Source: a virus
Length of the DNA stretch: 25,400 nt
Direction: 5' to 3' (one strand)
Virus record (IMG/VR): IMGVR_UViG_3300020552_000018
Location: 1-25,400 of that record
Shown here piece by piece: positions 12,571 through 18,401 of this stretch. A model generated the notes under the pieces. That model saw only the letters and a list, made by a program, of their open reading frames with translations. It ran no database searches and had not been told where the DNA came from. The translations under genes and the position numbers were made by a program. The number at the start of each line of letters is the position of its first letter. The stretch's first letter is position 1.

Positions 12571-12578
12571 TATTTATA
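12571..12578 (-). promoter_or_regulatory. T4-type late promoter
   Basis: TATAAATA on the minus strand, 23 bp before the 207-residue gene and overlapping the stop of the membrane protein gene. Confidence 0.6.
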
Positions 12579-12786
12579 ATAAACTAACTAACAAAGCAAA
12601 TCCGCCAAATATAATTGTCAAGAATATAAATACAACCAAAAACATTTCAATTACGGATACTGCAAATTCGCCTTTAAATAATTCTTCTAGTATATTATTG
12701 ACAAACGGGATAAAAAATGTTAACATTAATATTCCCATTAATATGAGAAATACTACCGATGTAGCGATAATTAAAACGGGTAACAT
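12574..12786 (-). CDS. Small membrane protein, two helices
   Basis: A 70-residue protein with two strong transmembrane segments: residues 4-27 (LIIATSVVFLILMGILML) and about 45-69 (EMFLVVFIFLTIIFGGFAL), joined by a loop with a few acidic residues (NNILEELFKGEF). AGGAGAATAAC precedes the ATG. It lies 9 bp after the cupin gene in the same direction and probably shares its transcripts. A holin-like role is conceivable from size and topology but nothing else supports it. Confidence 0.8.
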   Translation of the reverse strand: MLPVLIIATSVVFLILMGILMLTFFIPFVNNILEELFKGEFAVSVIEMFLVVFIFLTIIFGGFALLVSLL

Positions 12787-12795
12787 GTTATTCTC

Positions 12796-13134
12796 CTAAA
12801 CGTAATAAGATTCCCAAACATTTCCTTCAGAAAAAAATCTGATCACCTTCAATGGAGATTCCCCGTCATATTCAAACTTATGGATCACTTTTGGTCCTAT
12901 TTGAATATAATCTCCCGGAGAACAATTAAAAACATTACCATCAATTATAAATGTTGCATTTCCTTCTAGAATAAACCTGCTCTCATGATCTAAATGATAA
13001 TGATTAGGAATTGATAAAGGCGTAGATGCTTCGAAAATATCAGAACGAAAAAACTCCTTATGTAAAGAAGCAATAAATTCATCAACAAATGCTTGATCGC
13101 TCAAATCAATATGACGAATGGAATAAGTTAACAT
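12796..13134 (-). CDS. Cupin-fold protein, acireductone-dioxygenase-like
   Basis: A 112-residue single-domain cupin. Motif 1 is HYHLDHESRFILEG (residues 46-59), with the HxH-x3-E metal pattern and the E-x-R-F-I-L-x-G signature typical of acireductone dioxygenase relatives. Motif 2 is CSPGDYIQIGPKVIHKF (about 70-86), supplying the second His. True ARDs are about 180 residues, so this is a minimal cupin. Metal-dependent oxidation or small-molecule binding is possible and the substrate is unknown. Promoters: an early one at 13198-13226 and a late-like GATAAATA at 13158-13165. Confidence 0.85.
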   Translation of the reverse strand: MLTYSIRHIDLSDQAFVDEFIASLHKEFFRSDIFEASTPLSIPNHYHLDHESRFILEGNATFIIDGNVFNCSPGDYIQIGPKVIHKFEYDGESPLKVIRFFSEGNVWESYYV

Positions 13135-13157
13135 TTATAAGAACTTCTAAAATAGAA

Positions 13158-13165
13158 TATTTATC
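13158..13165 (-). promoter_or_regulatory. Possible late promoter variant
   Basis: GATAAATA on the minus strand, 24 bp before the cupin start. It differs at one base from the late octamer. Confidence 0.4.
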
Positions 13166-13197
13166 TAAATTCTATAGTTCAACCGGGGTACATACTC

Positions 13198-13226
13198 ATT
13201 CTATTTTTAAAAAAATAAAAAGTAAA
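13198..13226 (-). promoter_or_regulatory. Early promoter, leftward member of a divergent pair
   Basis: TTTACT, 17 bp, TAGAAT on the minus strand. Its -35 region forms an 11-bp inverted repeat (AAAAAGTAAAG/CTTTACTTTTT) with the -35 of the rightward promoter at 13241. It drives the cupin and membrane protein genes. Confidence 0.82.
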
Positions 13227-13240
13227 GCTTTATTTTTCAC

Positions 13241-13269
13241 TTTACTTTTTTCTTGTTGTGAGCTATGAT
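13241..13269 (+). promoter_or_regulatory. Early promoter, rightward member of a divergent pair
   Basis: TTTACT, 17 bp, TATGAT. It drives the HExxH/VWA gene. The two -35 boxes are 14 bp apart, so two polymerases could not easily occupy both at once. Confidence 0.85.
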
Positions 13270-13298
13270 TATTTCGTAACGTAAATTTGAGGAAGATT

Positions 13299-15443
13299 AT
13301 GAACCTTACAGAATCCAAATCCAACCTTGCTCGCTTGATGTCTGAAGAGAACCTACTTGTTGAGCAGAGGTCTGGCGTTAGAAGCGCGTTTTTTGATACC
13401 AAAAATAGACTTCTTGTTGTGCCTAAGTTTAAGGATGACCTGTCTACAGACTGCCTTGACCTGATGTTGTCGCATGAGGTTGGTCATAGTATCAATTCGC
13501 CTGTTGATTGGGTTGAAATTTGTAGAAAAAAATCTTTAAATCATACAATCGTTAATGTTGTAGAAGATAGTCGTATTGAAAGGTTGGTTAAACGGAAATA
13601 TCCTGGTTTGCGTTCAATTTATTATCGTGCATATAAAGAATTATCCAATTCTGATTTCTTTGGTTTGTCTAAAGTAGACGACTTGTCTTCGCTCAATTTG
13701 ATTGATAAAATCAACCTTTACTGTAAAATTGGATTCCTTTCTTTTATCGAATTCAACGATGAAGAAAAAGTCCTTCTGAATAAAGTAGAAACTACAGAAA
13801 CCTTTGAAGAAACTATTAATGTTTCTTTGGAAATTCAAAATTATATTAAAGAACAATTAGAAAAAAGATATGAAGAAGAATCAGACGGTTTGGGTGAAAA
13901 CAAACCTTCTTATGGTGATTATGAACCTTTTGATTCCATAACTAACAATATCGCCCCGCTATCTGGAGAAACAGAAGAGGGTGAACAAGACTCAGAATCT
14001 AGTGATTCTGGAAACTATAATAGCACATTACCTAATTCTATTGGTGGTGATGAATTAGGCTCTTTGGAAGAATTTATTCAGAGTAACCTAAAATCATTTA
14101 CTCAAGAAGAAGCAGAAATTAGAAAAGAGGAATTATATTCTGAATCTAGTAAAGATTCTGTATATGTAGATATTCCTGATATTAAAATATCAGAATATGT
14201 AGAAGATTATAAAGTCTTGTATAAAAAACTTTCTAATTATTTCTCTACAGCTTATTATAGCGACTGGTATAATAGAAAACAAATGCCGTTTGTATTAGAT
14301 CAAACGGCGTATAATAAGTTTAAAGTTGAAAATTCTACTGTAGTGTCTTATTTGATTAAAGAATTTAATCTTAAAAAGAACGCCAAAGGCAGAAAGAAAG
14401 CAAAAGTATCCAAAACAGGAGATATTCATCTTAATAAATTGTATTCATATAAGATTTCAGAAGATATCTTTAAACGGTCTACTTCAATTCCAAAGTCTCA
14501 AAGTCACGGACTTGTATTCTTTTTGGATTGGTCTGGTTCAATGGTTGATTGGATGAAAGATACCATTAAGCAATTGCTGACTATGCTTATATTTTGTAGA
14601 AAACAAAATATTCCATTTGAAGTGTATGCGTTTTCTACTAATTATCCAAATAGGAATAAAAAATTCAAAGAAAAAGAACTGATTTTGCAACCAGTAATGT
14701 TGTATAATGTATTTTCTTCCAGAATGTCTAATTCAGAATTTGTATATGCTAGTAATTGTCTTTTGAATTTTGATGGATACAGTTTTGGTCATTATGAAGG
14801 TGCGCATGGTCCAAAGGTATATCCTCCAGAATGGTTTAGTCTTGGTAATACTCCATTGAATCATTCTATTTTTCTATCAAAGAAAGTTGTTGAAGAGTTC
14901 CAAACTAGGACTAAAGTACAGATTGTAAATAGTATTTACCTTACAGATGGCGAATCTCATGGTATTTGTTTTTATGTTAATCAGAATGGATATGCTCGCA
15001 ATTATACAATAGAAACAGAATTTTTAAATATCTATTTTAGAGACAAACAAACTAAAGAAACCTTGTTGATTAAACCGAGAAACAGAATTCAAGAAACTAA
15101 TGCTTGTGTTAAGTTTACAAAACAAATTTCTAACTTTAGAATGTTTGCCTTTAGGTTAGCAAGCGCCAAAGAACTAAAACGTAATGTTTATTCTTATTTT
15201 GGTTTTGGTGCAGATGGAGCATCAAAAGTTAGGGAATTTAATAGAGATAATTGTATTGAAGTTCCGTCTGAGTTTGATAAATTCTATTTTGTTAAGGGTA
15301 ATCTATTGAATAAAGAAGAATCATTATCAGATGGTTTTGATAGTAAAACTGTTACAACTATGTCAAAAGAGTTTCATAAAGTTATGAGTAATAGAGTGAA
15401 TACCAGAATATTCCTGAAAAAATTCATTGACTTCATTTCTTGA
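13299..15443 (+). CDS. HExxH and von Willebrand A domain protein, CobT-like
   Basis: The start is the ATG at 13299, six bases after GAGG, giving 714 residues. Around residue 56, MLSHEVGHSI contains HExxH, and about 40 residues later VNVVEDSRIERL supplies the following Glu: a zincin-like arrangement that CobT-type phage proteins share. An acidic, Ser-rich linker (about 200-280) follows. The VWA domain starts near residue 403 with the MIDAS DWSGSM, then GNTPLN and YLTDGES, so all metal-site elements are present. Such proteins work with MoxR/CobS ATPases, here the gene at 10661. A chaperone- or chelatase-like or proteolytic complex is inferred; the target is unknown. Confidence 0.88.
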   Translation: MNLTESKSNLARLMSEENLLVEQRSGVRSAFFDTKNRLLVVPKFKDDLSTDCLDLMLSHEVGHSINSPVDWVEICRKKSLNHTIVNVVEDSRIERLVKRKYPGLRSIYYRAYKELSNSDFFGLSKVDDLSSLNLIDKINLYCKIGFLSFIEFNDEEKVLLNKVETTETFEETINVSLEIQNYIKEQLEKRYEEESDGLGENKPSYGDYEPFDSITNNIAPLSGETEEGEQDSESSDSGNYNSTLPNSIGGDELGSLEEFIQSNLKSFTQEEAEIRKEELYSESSKDSVYVDIPDIKISEYVEDYKVLYKKLSNYFSTAYYSDWYNRKQMPFVLDQTAYNKFKVENSTVVSYLIKEFNLKKNAKGRKKAKVSKTGDIHLNKLYSYKISEDIFKRSTSIPKSQSHGLVFFLDWSGSMVDWMKDTIKQLLTMLIFCRKQNIPFEVYAFSTNYPNRNKKFKEKELILQPVMLYNVFSSRMSNSEFVYASNCLLNFDGYSFGHYEGAHGPKVYPPEWFSLGNTPLNHSIFLSKKVVEEFQTRTKVQIVNSIYLTDGESHGICFYVNQNGYARNYTIETEFLNIYFRDKQTKETLLIKPRNRIQETNACVKFTKQISNFRMFAFRLASAKELKRNVYSYFGFGADGASKVREFNRDNCIEVPSEFDKFYFVKGNLLNKEESLSDGFDSKTVTTMSKEFHKVMSNRVNTRIFLKKFIDFIS

Positions 15444-15451
15444 GGATAATT

Positions 15452-15535
15452 ATGAATCAAATTGTTATTGAAAAGTCCTTTTTTGTTTTATATATAATTA
15501 TTTTGGGGGTGTATTATTTTTGCGTTCGACATTGA
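15452..15535 (+). CDS. 27-residue membrane peptide overlapping the exonuclease
   Basis: A GAGGATAATT ribosome site and ATG open a 27-codon frame (MNQIVIEKSFFVLYIIILGV) with one probable membrane segment. It starts 9 bp after the VWA gene and overlaps the first codons of the exonuclease in another frame, ending at CGA-CAT-TGA. It may be a real peptide, a leader that delivers ribosomes to the exonuclease, or the N-terminal part of a frameshifted product (+1 shift needed). Confidence 0.5.
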   Translation: MNQIVIEKSFFVLYIIILGVYYFCVRH

Positions 15536-16088
15536 AACTTTGGATACCAGAGAAACTGCCGTAGTATTATCTGCGGCAATACTTTGGTTTGATGAAACCG
15601 AGAAATATTCTTATGAAGACCTGGTAGAAAATACTTTGCTTGTAAAGTTTGACGTCAAAGAACAAATTCAGAAATATAAAAGAACAGTATCCAAAGATAC
15701 CATGGATTGGTGGAATACCAAAGTTCCAAAATTGACTAGAGATATTTCATTCAAACCTTCTGATTCTGATTTGTCTGCTAAAGAAGGGATAGATGTTCTT
15801 AAATCCTACATAAAAGATAAAACAAACAATTCTGAAAGTGTTGTTTTTATCAGAGGTTCTTTTGACCAATACATTAGCGATCACCTTTGTAAATATTCTT
15901 TAAAAGAGGAACCTTTGTTTAGGTATTCTTCTTGGCGGGACTTTAGGACTGCAATAGATATTCTTAAAGAAACTTCTCGAGGAGGATATTGTAAAATTCC
16001 AGGGTTTGATTTTGAAAATCTCGTTTGGAAACATAACCCTAAACATGACGTTGCTTCGGACGTTTATATGCTTCTTTATGGAGAGTAG
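15516..16088 (+). CDS. DnaQ-fold 3'-5' exonuclease-like protein, non-standard start
   Basis: The protein contains IFAFDIETLDTRETAVVLSA at the N-terminus, the first exonuclease motif (DxE) of the DEDD/RNase H-like family seen in many phages. WNTKVPKL follows near residue 70, FIRGSFDQYIS near residue 115, and HDVASDVYML near the end supplies the last motif. The motif requires translation to start upstream of the first ATG, GTG or TTG. Between the in-frame stop at 15495-15497 and DIE, only ATT codons (15513, 15516) are plausible, and GGGGGTG lies four bases before the second. An AUU start, a +1 frameshift from the 27-residue frame, or a sequence error are the options. Confidence 0.8.
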   Translation: MFAFDIETLDTRETAVVLSAAILWFDETEKYSYEDLVENTLLVKFDVKEQIQKYKRTVSKDTMDWWNTKVPKLTRDISFKPSDSDLSAKEGIDVLKSYIKDKTNNSESVVFIRGSFDQYISDHLCKYSLKEEPLFRYSSWRDFRTAIDILKETSRGGYCKIPGFDFENLVWKHNPKHDVASDVYMLLYGE

Positions 16089-16090
16089 GT

Positions 16091-16276
16091 ATGAAAGATA
16101 AATTCCTCGTAAGGTTTTACATTCTCTTGATTATTACATTTTTTATTTTTTATTATTTCGGAGAAGAAAGGACGAGAAAGTTTGAGCGCGAGGGATTTGT
16201 TGTTTGTAATACAAAAGGGAGAGATATTTGGGTGAAGAATTGCGATCATAAATCTGGTTGGACTTTACTTTTTTAA
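16091..16276 (+). CDS. Small single-span membrane protein
   Basis: A 61-residue protein: a basic start (MKDKFLVRF), a hydrophobic helix YILLIITFFIFYYF, then a polar domain with two Cys (FVVCNTKGRDIWVKNCDHKS) that may form a disulphide outside the cytoplasm. GGAGAGTAGGT overlaps the end of the exonuclease gene. Its stop overlaps the spacer of the next promoter. Confidence 0.75.
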   Translation: MKDKFLVRFYILLIITFFIFYYFGEERTRKFEREGFVVCNTKGRDIWVKNCDHKSGWTLLF

Positions 16277-16292
16277 TTTTCAACGGTAGAAT
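16264..16292 (+). promoter_or_regulatory. Early promoter, N17 class
   Basis: TTTACT, 17 bp, TAGAAT. It overlaps the end of the membrane protein gene and drives the gene at 16322 and followers. Confidence 0.85.
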
Positions 16293-16321
16293 ATAATTCT
16301 AATCAACGATAAGAGGATGTT

Positions 16322-16630
16322 ATGTGTAAGTTTATTGTTCTTCATGGTCAAAATTCCACTCCCGGTACTAGTGGTACACGATATGAAATTTTCGATATAG
16401 TAACCTTTAATCCAAAGAAGGATATTCAAACCCAAATGCGAAAATATGCTTATCGTAAGTTCTATGAGGGTGGTAAGAAAGCGAGTAGGTTGAGAACAGA
16501 AATTTTCTGCCGCCGTAGAAATATCATTTTAAACAACGGATCTCTTTTTGCAGAAAAGGTAAAGATTTTCGACGACGAAATTACCAACAAATATTACGCC
16601 TTTATTCCTAAGGAATGTTTTGATTTTTGA
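16322..16630 (+). CDS. Small basic hypothetical protein
   Basis: A 102-residue protein, MCKFIVLHGQNSTPGTSGTR onward, with a strongly basic central helix (MRKYAYRKFYEGGKKASRLR) and an Arg cluster (FCRRRN), followed by beta-like segments. The basic character suggests nucleic-acid binding, but no family is recognised. AAGAGGATGTT lies before the ATG. First gene after its own promoter. Confidence 0.75.
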   Translation: MCKFIVLHGQNSTPGTSGTRYEIFDIVTFNPKKDIQTQMRKYAYRKFYEGGKKASRLRTEIFCRRRNIILNNGSLFAEKVKIFDDEITNKYYAFIPKECFDF

Positions 16631-16638
16631 GAATTGTT

Positions 16639-16782
16639 ATGTGGTTTCTAATTTTTTTCGTTTGTATTTTTGTAGCAATTAACTCTGGCGAAATTAGAGA
16701 GGAAATTGGTACTTTTGTTTGGGGTCAGTGGCTTGTTATTGGCGGTTTATTGTTTTATATGGTGTTATCTTGGTTACTTTAA
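16639..16782 (+). CDS. 47-residue membrane peptide
   Basis: MWFLIFFVCIFVAINSGEIR onward: a membrane helix, a short charged loop (GEIREEIG), then a second membrane helix (WLVIGGLLFYMVLSWLL). Both ends probably face the same side. TGAGAATTGTT gives a weak ribosome site. It follows the basic protein by 8 bp. Confidence 0.65.
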   Translation: MWFLIFFVCIFVAINSGEIREEIGTFVWGQWLVIGGLLFYMVLSWLL

Positions 16783-16868
16783 TCCAATTTGGCATAGCGA
16801 TATATGTAATTGCTTTGATACTTGCTTGCGTTTTTATTCATTCTGCAATGAAAGATAGGGATTTATAG
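16770..16868 (+). CDS. Possible 32-residue membrane peptide (TTG start)
   Basis: This frame begins at a TTG overlapping the end of the 47-residue gene by 13 bp, with GGTG five bases upstream. It encodes one hydrophobic helix (FGIAIYVIALILACVFIH) and a charged tail (SAMKDRDL). The hydrophobic pattern is coherent, but the start codon is weak and no ATG exists before the helix. Confidence 0.35.
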   Translation: MVTLIQFGIAIYVIALILACVFIHSAMKDRDL

Positions 16869-16877
16869 GAGAGTATT

Positions 16878-17246
16878 ATGACAGTTTATCTTGAAGATTT
16901 TAAAGAAATTGTAACTAATATTGAAAATTATCACAAGGAATCAGAAAAATATCTGTCTTCTTTAAGAGAAGTCGATACTTCTTTGTGCGAGTTTATAAAC
17001 GAAAATAAGTATACCGATTCTCTTTATTTCCAAAACCAATTCCTCCTGACCAAACTTCTTGGAGAAGATTTATACGGATGGCTCACTTGGTATTTGTACG
17101 AGCTTCCTTGTTTTTTTAATGATGGTAGTGTTCCGAATTGTTCAGTAGATGGTGTTGAATATAATGTAACAGATTTACAATCTTTTATGGATTTTGCTCA
17201 ACATGGATTAAAACTTCCAATGAAACCTAAACATGAGAATGAGTGA
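16878..17246 (+). CDS. Hypothetical phage protein, helical
   Basis: A 122-residue, mostly helical protein. It has an acidic N-terminal half (YLEDFKEIVTNIENYHKESE), a Trp/Tyr-rich centre (LYGWLTWYLYELP) and a C-terminal part with VDGVEYNVTDLQSFMDF, a pattern recalled from phage hypotheticals with a WxLYE core and a VxxxxYxIxxxxxFxDY end. AGGAGAGTATT before the ATG is a strong ribosome site. Confidence 0.8.
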   Translation: MTVYLEDFKEIVTNIENYHKESEKYLSSLREVDTSLCEFINENKYTDSLYFQNQFLLTKLLGEDLYGWLTWYLYELPCFFNDGSVPNCSVDGVEYNVTDLQSFMDFAQHGLKLPMKPKHENE

Positions 17247-17343
17247 TTACGAATTCTATGGGCATTTATTTGATGCTATTATAGAATTGATATATAGAAT
17301 CGTAATCATTGCAGCTTGTGTTAAATTTATATTCTTCACATGA
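17233..17343 (+). CDS. Small membrane peptide with overlapping ends
   Basis: A 36-residue frame (34 if the second ATG, 17239, is used) with one hydrophobic helix (IIELIYRIVIIAACVKFIFF). It overlaps the end of the 122-residue gene and its stop overlaps the next gene's start as ATGA. No ribosome site is seen, so it would rely on translational coupling. Confidence 0.5.
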   Translation: MRMSDYEFYGHLFDAIIELIYRIVIIAACVKFIFFT

Positions 17344-17549
17344 AAAAGTATTATGTTTTGACTCCTATGAACGACGTTGAATATATTGGAGAATTTCAAG
17401 AATTCAAAGATGCATGGGATTTTCTGGAGTATTCTTCTAATATAAGGTATGTCTGGTTAGTTTCAGAGAATTCTATAAATAAATTACATACATTGTTTGG
17501 TAATATATTGGAAAATAATAATGATAGGATACAAGAATCTTTCGGATAA
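17340..17549 (+). CDS. Small hypothetical protein
   Basis: A 69-residue protein (MKKYYVLTPMNDVEYIGEFQ) in which strands surround FKDAWDFLEYSSNIRYVWLV, as in small alpha/beta phage proteins. Start coupled to the preceding stop (ATGA). The family is not recognised. Confidence 0.65.
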   Translation: MKKYYVLTPMNDVEYIGEFQEFKDAWDFLEYSSNIRYVWLVSENSINKLHTLFGNILENNNDRIQESFG

Positions 17550-17667
17550 AGAACTTAGGCAATTATTAGAAAGTACTGCGCTTGAGGAATACGAGAAGTT
17601 GGATATATTAAACGAACTGATTCAAAGAGGAACAGTAGAATTTGTAAGAGAAGAATGGATTCATTAA
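17521..17667 (+). CDS. 48-residue helical protein
   Basis: MIGYKNLSDKELRQLLESTA onward: an amphipathic two-helix protein ending LDILNELIQRGTVEFVREEW, a plausible fold for so small a gene. It overlaps the previous gene by 29 bp. Its stop lies inside the -10 box of the candidate promoter for the RNA that follows. Confidence 0.55.
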   Translation: MIGYKNLSDKELRQLLESTALEEYEKLDILNELIQRGTVEFVREEWIH

Positions 17668-17670
17668 GAT
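17642..17670 (+). promoter_or_regulatory. Candidate promoter of the structured RNA
   Basis: TTGTAA, 17 bp, TAAGAT. The -10 equals that of the HNH gene promoter, but the -35 is weaker than in the TTTACT family. The predicted start (about 17677) falls at the first stem of the RNA. Confidence 0.4.
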
Positions 17671-17672
17671 TA

Positions 17673-17858
17673 TTGGAGTGTGAGGGAAAGAAACCGCAAA
17701 CCCTAATCGTCAAGGGGAAATGCCATCCTATCAAAAGATTCGCTTAGAATTCTTGTCGTTGCGGAGCAAGATTAAATCGGAGGATAGGAGATCAATATTG
17801 ATCTTAAACACGAGACGATACTCCAACCCAAATTCACCAATAATGGTGATGTTTTGTT
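17673..17858 (+). ncRNA. Candidate structured RNA of unknown class
   Basis: No frame covers this stretch. A closing stem joins TTGGAGT (17673-17679) to ACTCCAA (17820-17826). ATCGTC (17706-17711) pairs with GACGAT (17814-17819), directly stacked on it. TCCTATC (17726-17732) pairs with GATAGGA (17783-17789). CCGCAA (17694-17699) pairs with TTGCGG (17759-17764), which crosses the other two and so implies a pseudoknot. AGATCA-ATAT-TGATCT forms a local hairpin. A promoter lies before it and a terminator-like hairpin after it. It is not a tRNA. A short CGGAGCAAG-like match to RNase P is discussed under rejected ideas. Confidence 0.55.
17834..17858 (+). terminator. Weak terminator after the structured RNA
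   Basis: TCACCA-ATAA-TGGTGA followed by TGTTTTGTT. The stem is 6 bp and the T tract is interrupted. Confidence 0.5.
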
Positions 17859-17880
17859 AAGCTGTAAATGAGGTAATATT

Positions 17881-18090
17881 ATGAAGTTTGTAATTCTAAT
17901 GCTAAGTATGGGTATGTTTGTAGGTTGTGCAGCAAAGGCAACTACTCCTTCGGTTCAAGAGCAACTCACAGATCATATGCGTGCGGTTGAAGCGGATCAT
18001 ACTGCAATGGCTGAAAAGAATGCGACTCAAGATGCTCGCCTGAGCGAACTTGAAGCAAAAGTTGATAGAGCCTTCCGAAAAGGTAATTGA
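17881..18090 (+). CDS. Lpp-like small lipoprotein
   Basis: A 69-residue protein with a signal peptide and lipobox (MLSMGMFVGC, Cys at 16) followed by a pure heptad-type helix: VQEQLTDHMRAVEADHTAMA and onward to LSELEAKVDRAFRKGN. Length, lipid anchor, Ala-rich coiled coil and a basic C-terminus are those of the Lpp/OprI class of outer-membrane lipoproteins. There, a C-terminal Lys can be linked to peptidoglycan; here the end is RKGN, so linkage is uncertain. GAGGTAATATT precedes the ATG. It lies between the structured RNA and the tmRNA. A role in envelope modification or in excluding other phages is speculation. Confidence 0.8.
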   Translation: MKFVILMLSMGMFVGCAAKATTPSVQEQLTDHMRAVEADHTAMAEKNATQDARLSELEAKVDRAFRKGN

Positions 18091-18098
18091 TATAAATA
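18091..18098 (+). promoter_or_regulatory. Possible late promoter upstream of the tmRNA
   Basis: TATAAATA on the plus strand, directly after the Lpp-like gene. It could drive the 36-residue membrane peptide and the tmRNA. A perfect hairpin (ATAGTTTA-ATA-TAAACTAT, 18096-18114) overlaps it. Confidence 0.45.
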
Positions 18099-18129
18099 GT
18101 TTAATATAAACTATTGCGGGGACTCAATT

Positions 18130-18240
18130 ATGCTAGAAGATTTAACAAAAAATGTATTATTAACTATTCTTTTGATATTTTTTCTTGGTATGATTGGGTC
18201 CGTCGCATATTTGTTTGGTTTAATTGTTGAAAGTTTATAA
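18130..18240 (+). CDS. 36-residue membrane peptide
   Basis: MLEDLTKNVLLTILLIFFLG then MIGSVAYLFGLIVESL: a short polar head and one long hydrophobic stretch with a glycine-containing break. GGGGACTCAATT before the ATG is an acceptable ribosome site. It ends immediately before the acceptor piece of the tmRNA, so the two are probably on one transcript. Confidence 0.55.
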   Translation: MLEDLTKNVLLTILLIFFLGMIGSVAYLFGLIVESL

Positions 18241-18302
18241 CAGCGTAAACATATAAACGAAAGTTATTGCGGACGCGGGTGCGATTCCCGCCTTCTCCAC
18301 CA
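18241..18302 (+). ncRNA. ssrA: Permuted tmRNA, acceptor piece
   Basis: This is the 3' half of a tmRNA placed upstream of the 5' half. It contains a T arm (stem GCGGG/CCCGC, loop TGCGATT, 18275-18291), the acceptor strand CTTCTCC (18292-18298), discriminator A and an encoded CCA (18300-18302). The sequence around it, TTGCGGACGCGGG, closely matches the end of standard proteobacterial tmRNA. CATATAAAC (18250-18258) and TTATT (18264-18268) pair with the coding piece to form the long helix P2. The third acceptor pair is G:U, the identity element for alanyl-tRNA synthetase. The exact 5' end is not visible. Confidence 0.92.
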
Positions 18303-18401
18303 AAAGCATACTAGGAAGGTTACTATAACCGAGAAAGCGAACGATATAATAACTGATCAAGTTTATATCTAGTAAGAGCTAATGAATAGTATGCTTTTGA
18401 T
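18303..18401 (+). other. Intervening segment of the permuted tmRNA
   Basis: A 99-base spacer, expected to be removed so that the mature RNA is in two pieces. Its ends are a perfect inverted repeat (AAAGCATACTA, 18303-18313, and TAGTATGCTTT, 18387-18397) that continues with one mismatch into the acceptor stem. The precursor would thus be one long hairpin with the CCA end and the coding-piece 5' end in the same helix, a natural substrate for RNase P and a 3' nuclease. Confidence 0.8.

Noticed and set aside
17673-17858. RNase P RNA or group I intron at the structured RNA
   Set aside because: GCGGAGCAAG followed by AAAT resembles the RNase P CGGAGCAAGGCCAAATA region, but the universal GAGGAAAGTCC element and its P4 partner are absent and the RNA is too short. 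No group I P7 core or AAGATATAGTCC-like end is present.
18093-18118. Second tmRNA-like fragment before the 36-residue gene
   Set aside because: AAATAGTTTA and ATTGCGG resemble parts of the tmRNA pieces, but the stretch is short and palindromic and lacks any T arm or acceptor strand.
18271-18302. A tRNA gene ending in CCA
   Set aside because: Only the T arm and one acceptor strand are present upstream of CCA, with no anticodon arm. The other strand lies 100 bases downstream, which fits a permuted tmRNA instead.
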